A stretch of 64,000 nucleotides of DNA. Origin: Tetragonia tetragonoides. Taxonomy: Eukaryota > Streptophyta > Magnoliopsida > Caryophyllales > Aizoaceae. Location: assembly GCA_038025085.1 (NCBI GenBank), contig CM076144.1:17633501-17697500 (forward strand), written 5' to 3'. Below the pieces are notes generated by a model. The model was not told the origin of the DNA and made no database searches. It saw nothing but the letters and a program-made list of their open reading frames with translations. The position numbers and the translations under genes are program-made. Positions 58,540-64,000 of this stretch are shown one piece after another (position 1 is the first letter of the stretch; every line of letters begins with the position of its first letter).

Positions 58540-59337
58540 GTTTGTTCATATGAGGGTTAGCTTTGCTACTGGACCTACTATTCTGCTGACTGTAATCTAT
58601 GCCAAAAACTGTGTTAATGCTAGAAAGAGATGTTGGGATGAAATTGAAGTTTTTGGGAGAACTATTGCAGAGCCATGGCTGGTTGGGGGTGATTTTAATA
58701 CAACCCTGCATATATCAGACAGAATTCAGATAGGCAATCAGTTATCTGGCACTGAGGAACAACATGATTTTTGTTATAATATGAATTTATAGGACATTAA
58801 AGCGAAAGGTATGGACTTCACCTGGAGCAACAAGCAGCAGGCCGATGATCGAGTTTATAGTAAAATTGACAGGGTGCTTGGAAATCTTGAATGGATTTCA
58901 ACTTATCCTGGTGTAGAGGCAGATTATTTGGCTCCTTATATCTCAGAACACTCCCCTGCTCTTATTGTACTGCAAGCTGATTTGAAAAACACTAAGAAGC
59001 CGTTCAGATTTTTTAACCTCTGGCCTGAGAGACCAGGTTACAAAGAACTGATAGCAAATAGTTTGTAGTATGAGGGGCAAGGTTCTAGGATGTTCTGTGT
59101 TGTGCAGAAACACAAAAATGTGAAGAAGGCTATTAAGACTTCCAGTATATATTGTCCTCATCTTGAATCAAAAATCCAAGATGCACAGGAAACTCTAATT
59201 CAAGCTCAGGGGCTTCTGGCTGCAGATAAGTTCAATGAGGAACTGATAGACAGTGAGCATCATGCTTTGGAGAATTTGAGTAAATTGAGAGAAACTGAAG
59301 AAACTATTTTGAGACAAAATTCCAGGATGACTGGATA
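58540..59337 (+). pseudogene. LINE endonuclease, C-terminal part, and linker
   Basis: Motifs are LLTVIYAKN, PWLVGGDFNTTLH (GDFN with catalytic Asp and Asn), MDFTWSNKQ, KIDRVLGN and SEHSPALIVL, where the SDH motif has become SEH. Stops occur at 58790 and 59066. The N-terminal third with the catalytic Glu is missing. The linker (59090-59337) is the usual charged helix before RT. Confidence 0.82.
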
Positions 59338-59399
59338 AGGGCAGGAGATGATAACACAAGGTACTTCCACGCTTGTGTCAAGAGTAGAAGAGCTATCAA

Positions 59400-60850
59400 C
59401 AAAATTTCTACCATCTACACTGCTGCTAATGTTAAGCTTACAGATACAAGGGAAGTCCAAGCTGAATTTCAATCTTTCTTTATGGGAATGATGGGTTCAT
59501 TTGCTGCTGAAATACCAGCTATATACCCTGCAATTTTGAAGATTGGACCTTGTATTGATGTTGATCAGCAGATAGCTTTATGTGCAGAGTTCTCTGCACA
59601 GGAAATAAAGAGAGCACTTTGGGAGATTAAAGATGACAAGGCTCCAGGCCCTAATGGCTTTACATCATCTTTTTATAAAGCTTCTTCGGATCTTATTGGA
59701 CCTGATATTGTGGCTGCCATATCTAGCACCTTCCACTCAGGTAACATGTTAAGATCTCTTAACTGTACATCTGTGACTCTTGTGCATAAGAAATCTAATC
59801 CTACATTTGTTAGTGATTACCGATCTATTGCATGTTGCAATGTATTATATAAAATTCTCTCTAAAGCACTAGCAAATAGAGTTAGTACAGTGTTGCATGA
59901 TCTTATATTGCTGGAATAATCTGCATTCATCAAAGGGAGGCTTATTGGAGATAACATAATACTTGCTCATGAGATTATCAAGCATTATGGGAAAAAGGGC
60001 ATTTCTCCTAGGTGCACCCTCAAGATTGATCTCAGGAAAGCCTACGACTCCTTAGAGTGGAGTTTTCTTCACCAGGTTCTCATTGGATTACAGTTCCCTG
60101 TGAAATTTGTGAATTGAATTATGATGTGTATTTCATCTGTTAGCTATTCCCTCATGTTCAATGGGAGCCCTATGACACCTTTTGCTGCAAAAAGAGGACT
60201 CAGACAGGGGAATCCTCTTTCTCCTTATCTGTTTGTCATTACAATAGATTATCTATCCAGATGCCTTAGGGAGCTACAGAATGAAAGGGCTTTTAAATAT
60301 CACCCTAGATGCAAGAAATTCTGATTGGTGCACTGTATCTTTGCAGATGATCTGCTGTTATTCTCTAGGGGTGATGCAACATCCATTGCTACTTTATTTG
60401 AGAAATTCAACATGTTCTCCTCCTGCTCGGGATTGCAAGCAAATGAAAATAAATCAGAACTGTATTTTGGAGGTGTTGTTGATGAGACTAAGCAGAGTAT
60501 TACAGCTTCGTTGGGTATGCAAGAGGGAGTGCTCCCATTCAGATACCTTGGGGTTCCTTTAACTTCAAAAAGGCTGCAAGCTAGCCACTATGACCCTTTG
60601 ATACAGAGAATTACAACAAGGATACAATCATGGACTTCAAAATTCCTATCTTATGCAGGAAGGCTACAGCTCATAAAATCTATAGTATTCTCCCTACAAA
60701 ACTTCTGGGCTCAGTTTTTCCATGTCCCCATGAGTGTGATTCATAACATAGAACAGCTTTGCAGATGTTTTCTTTCGGCAGGCTCTGCAAACCCTAGCTC
60801 AAGAGCATTGGTAGCATGGGATGATGTAACACCCCGAATTTTCGTCTAAA
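59400..60850 (+). pseudogene. LINE reverse transcriptase
   Basis: Motifs in order are IKDDKAPGPNGFTSSFYK, YRSIACCNVLYKILSKALAN, AFIKGRLIGDNIILAHEI, LKIDLRKAYDSLEW, GLRQGNPLSPYLFV and FADDLLLFSRG (catalytic FADD at about 60344), then GVPLTSKRL. Four stops interrupt it (about 59917, 60116, 60322 and the insertion at 60825). Otherwise the frame is well preserved, so this LINE is younger than the one at 15.6-19.8 kb. Confidence 0.9.
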
Positions 60851-63113
60851 ATAAATAAATTAAAAAAAAATAGACTCAAGCCGAAAATCCGGCACAGTTC
60901 CTTTTGTAAACACACTACCCAGCCTAATAAGGCTTATAAAAACCTGCTTAACAAAAATATAAAACACAATCCAACAACCCAGCGGAAGACTCTAATAACA
61001 TTCGGGGCGCTACCGCCACACTCACTCATACGAATGAGTGTAAGGCTCTTCAACTGAAAACTAATAATAACAATAATCTCAATATTAGTCTAGGTGGTCT
61101 ATTTAATTACAACTTAATTATCTTAATAAAAGAACAAACTACTATTTCTTCGTGTACGTCTATCTGAAAGCGTTCCTCACTGACATCTGTATATAATAAA
61201 CTTCAATCTGCAAAAATGTGAGAATTTGCAACGTCAGTAATGCTGGTAACTCACATCTAGTACGTAAAACTCATTCTAGATTCAAATCAAGTCTAAACGT
61301 ATAAACATGCTTCAATTTAATCAAACAAGAAATCCTAATTAGTCTTTTGCAAACTTTACTTACTATAAACACCATACACTTATACAAATAAAGAGAATAC
61401 CAATGATAGTACTAAAAACAAGTAACTTCTTTCTAGATATCCTCTATACTCGGGATATCTTAATAGCTTTTATTATTAATCTTGCATTACTGAGTTGGGC
61501 ATAAGGGAGAGGTTCCTAGGGCCGCCGCATCTCGGGAGCGTTTAAACCCTTGACCACAACTGGGGGCCAAATGTGTTACACCTGCTGACCACAACTGGGG
61601 GTCATAGCCACAACTGGGGGCTAGGTCACAACTGGAGTCCGCAGCTAAGCTCTGGGGACGTCTCCCATATAACACATCTGGAGTACCCATAGGTTCCTAC
61701 TGCCCAGAGCCATCTTCCACTTTACGTTATTAGTAGCTTAAGTAGCTTTGACTCTTAACATCTCATATAAACACACATAATTCATATGGAGCTAGCTAGT
61801 AACTTATCACATCAAAATCATTCATTTATTTCACTTGTACTGGTACATAGAATCATTCATATAGTTCTCTTTTCTTTACTTTACCTGTAACTCAGGTAGT
61901 AACTCTCTTTACTACCCATCTCTTCATAAGCTGGCTTATAACTTCTCCTCCTTTTTGACTTGTCTTATAAAAACCTCACAATTAGTCTTGATAACATAAA
62001 TATATTCTGAAGTCTGTAATCATTCTCCTAGACTAATACTTAGATCAACTCTTAACCAGTTAATCGTAATATGCACGAAAATAAGCCACATAGCTTTCAC
62101 ATAAGTTAAGTACACAGTAGGAGTTTATACTGACAGCTTATTCATCCATTTAACAGAAACCCACAAACAATTAAACATTAGGGGCTCACTTCATATCTAC
62201 ATGTTTCAGATCCCCAATTTACGCTAATCTGTTTACTTTTAAAGTTTACCCAACGTGCTGTGCACTTAGTATAATCAACTAAACTGAAATTTCTATTACT
62301 ATCCAATTCCCATATACATCATATTCCAATCAACCATACCTACACATAATAAGGCTCAAAATGAATGTAAAATGAACCTGACATAATAGACGTAGTTACC
62401 TCTAATCGAATTTCAGCAACTAGGCCATACAATTCCTCCAATTGATCAAGTGATTATCCATGGCATATGCATAACAATTACAACAAAACAATTAACATGA
62501 ACCCAATTAAATTCAGAATTATAATTCAACCCAAAACAGAAGATCAATTAAGGGTTTAGGGTTTTGCAAACCAATCAGTTTATGGAGGCTAGGGATGGTG
62601 ACTAGTAGTTTCTGGGGTGCTGGTGTTCACCGGATTCCATGGCACTAGCGAGCACGAACAGAGGGGAGCCAATTCGCACAACTGAAACTAGAGGAGAGAG
62701 AAAACACGCCCAAGCAGAGGAGAGAGAAAATTTACAGTGAACAGCTGCAATTTAGCGACAGTAGCAGCGAATTAGTGGCACGAGCAGTAGAGTTTTGATA
62801 GGAAAGCTGAAAATCGGTGGTGAGGGCGTGATTGTGGCGATGGAGAATGACAGTGGTGGTCTTTGTGCGTGAGAAAGAAAATAGGTGAGGAAGTTTTATG
62901 ATGTGCGATATAAAAGGGAACAAAGGCGGTGTAGAGTCTCTAGTAGAGTCCAACTCTTTTTCTTTTTCTTTTTCAAAGCCCAAACGCAAGCAATTAAAAT
63001 AATTTAAAGGAATCAACTAAACTAATAATCAAATACTCTTTTAAAACAAATTCTTTTATTTCATTAATCAATAAACATTTTTATGAAAATCAATAAATAG
63101 TCGGGGTATTAGA
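60825..63113. mobile_element. Solo-LTR-like insertion (2289 bp) in the LINE
   Basis: The 5-bp duplication GATGA flanks it at 60820-60824 and 63114-63118. The ends are TGTAACACCCCGA and TCGGGGTATTAGA, imperfect inverted repeats close to the TG...CA termini of an LTR. The sequence is non-coding, AT-rich, with a cluster of CCACAACTGGGGG repeats at 61553-61640. Length and a 5-bp duplication suit a solo LTR. A non-autonomous terminal-inverted-repeat element is the alternative. Confidence 0.7.
61552..61640. repeat. Short repeats with CCACAACTGGGGG core
   Basis: Three exact copies at 61553, 61589 and 61608, and a fourth degenerate copy (TCACAACTGGAG) at 61626. Spacing is 36, 19 and 18 bp. They lie inside the 2.3-kb insertion. 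Confidence 0.75.
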
Positions 63114-63926
63114 GATGACCTTTGAATACCAGCTGCAAAAGGGGGTTTAGGCCTGTTCAACTTCAAAATCTGGAACAAGGCCTCACTTGGGAAGCTGCGT
63201 TGGGATATTCAGCACAAAAAGGAGAAGCTATGGGTGAAATGGGTCAGTGCATATTACATCAAAAACAAGAACATTTGGGTTATGGAAAAGCCTAAGCAAG
63301 CATCTTGGCTAATCCAGAAAATCTTTGACACTAGACCTGAGTTGCAAACTTATATCTGTGCAGCTACTGCTTATAAAGTGAGTAAAGCCTATAAACTCTT
63401 CCTCCCTGATATTCCTAGACAATATTGGACACCACTGGTATGGAACTCCATTGCTTTACCTAGATGGAGGTTTGGTACTTGGATATGTATTAGAGAAAGA
63501 CTTCCCATATGGAAGAATTTGCGCAAAATTGGGATGCATGGTCCCAGCATATGCATCTTGTGTAAGCAAGCTGAAGAGAGTTTCCAGCACAGTTTCTTTG
63601 CGTGTACTTTTGTGATGCAGATTTGGCGCAGGGTTTTTCTTTGGCTTAAGGTAAGCCCAGCTGGCTGGCAGTGGCTAGGGTTTTATCAACAAGCATGTGA
63701 TCAGTTCAGCGGGAAGAGCATAAGAAGTAGAGCAATGTGTGCTTGCTTCTCAGGAGTCATATACTGCACCTGGAAAGAGCGGAATGCAAGACTGTTTCAG
63801 GAGAAAACAGCTTCTGTTGACAGCATCATGAAGCAGCTCATCTCTGCCTTACATGCTAGAGCTGCAGCATCTCCAAACAAGAAGATTAGAGATTACTTCT
63901 TGCAGAATTCGAATTATTTCTGTTAG
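63114..63926 (+). pseudogene. LINE zf-RVT region, C-terminus of ORF2
   Basis: After the insertion, the frame reads GGLGLFNFKIWNKASLGKL and from 63234 is open to the stop at 63926: KQASWLIQKIFDTR, RWRFGTWICIRERLPIWKN, the zinc motif CILCKQAEESFQHSFFAC and VIYCTWKERNARLFQE. This is the standard end of plant L1 ORF2. Confidence 0.9.
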
Positions 63927-64000
63927 TTTTTGTGTTGTTGAGATGTAGTTTTTTCTGTTGCTAGGTGTATGATCTACACTGTTAGGGCTTGTCATGTTTA

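Larger units (their letters stand above)
58508..63926 (+). mobile_element. L1-type LINE, 5'-truncated, split by a later insertion
   Basis: Endonuclease (58540-59068), RT (59482-60824) and zf-RVT (63114-63926) follow in order. The coding sequence continues across 60825-63113 once that insertion is ignored: AWDD on the left and, in frame, IPAAKGGLGLFNFKIWNKA on the right. It starts abruptly next to the Ty3/gypsy leader at 58495. The 3' untranslated region runs off the window edge. There is no RNase H domain after zf-RVT, unlike the first LINE. Confidence 0.88.

Overview
The window is nuclear DNA of a flowering plant, most likely a eudicot. The only host gene recognised is the 5' part of PRT6, encoding the N-end-rule E3 ubiquitin ligase, on the minus strand with AT-rich introns. 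The rest is plant-type transposable elements: L1-type LINEs, tRNA-derived SINEs, a PIF/Harbinger-like non-autonomous element and a large Ty3/gypsy family of Tat type. I cannot name the species.

Region 1 (1-12.5 kb): PRT6, exon 1 at 11761-11826, exon 2 at 7717-8823 (UBR box) and exon 3 at 23-1182; the gene continues off the left edge. Its two long introns carry a 1.04-kb Harbinger-like element with TAA target duplications and a long GA microsatellite, remnants of LINEs, three SINE insertions with clear target-site duplications, and a three-fold diverged tandem repeat.

Region 2 (12.5-20.3 kb): an uncharacterised T-rich stretch, then a decayed plus-strand LINE with endonuclease, reverse transcriptase, zf-RVT and RNase H, then a possible hAT end.

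Region 3 (20.3-58.5 kb): a nested, inverted complex of one Tat-like Ty3/gypsy family with LTRs of about 1.5 kb. The most complete copy (20306-37890, element on the minus strand) holds LTR, leader, gag with three zinc knuckles, RT, two RNase H domains and integrase. On the opposite strand it has two spliced genes, a DUF7745-like gene and a plant mobile domain (PMD/MAIN-like) gene, followed by a 140-bp tandem array and the second LTR. Further pieces lie at 37891-44236, 44237-49589 and 49590-58495. LTR termini at 37890 and 49589 are each flanked by CACGC, once per strand. This shows that one copy inserted into another between its PMD and DUF7745 genes, and that an inversion later separated the two ends.

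Region 4 (58.5-64 kb): a second LINE, interrupted at 60825-63113 by a 2.3-kb solo-LTR-like insertion with a GATGA target duplication.

The most interesting signal is in region 3. Each of the family's three transcription units (the LTR, the antisense PMD gene and the antisense DUF7745 gene) has, just upstream of its TATA-like box, an array of imperfect CGG-N5-CCG palindromes spaced about 21 bp apart. Eight such arrays are visible. Together with two antisense genes encoding proteins with basic nuclear-localisation-like stretches, this suggests a self-regulating or anti-silencing module inside the retrotransposon. That function is inference.
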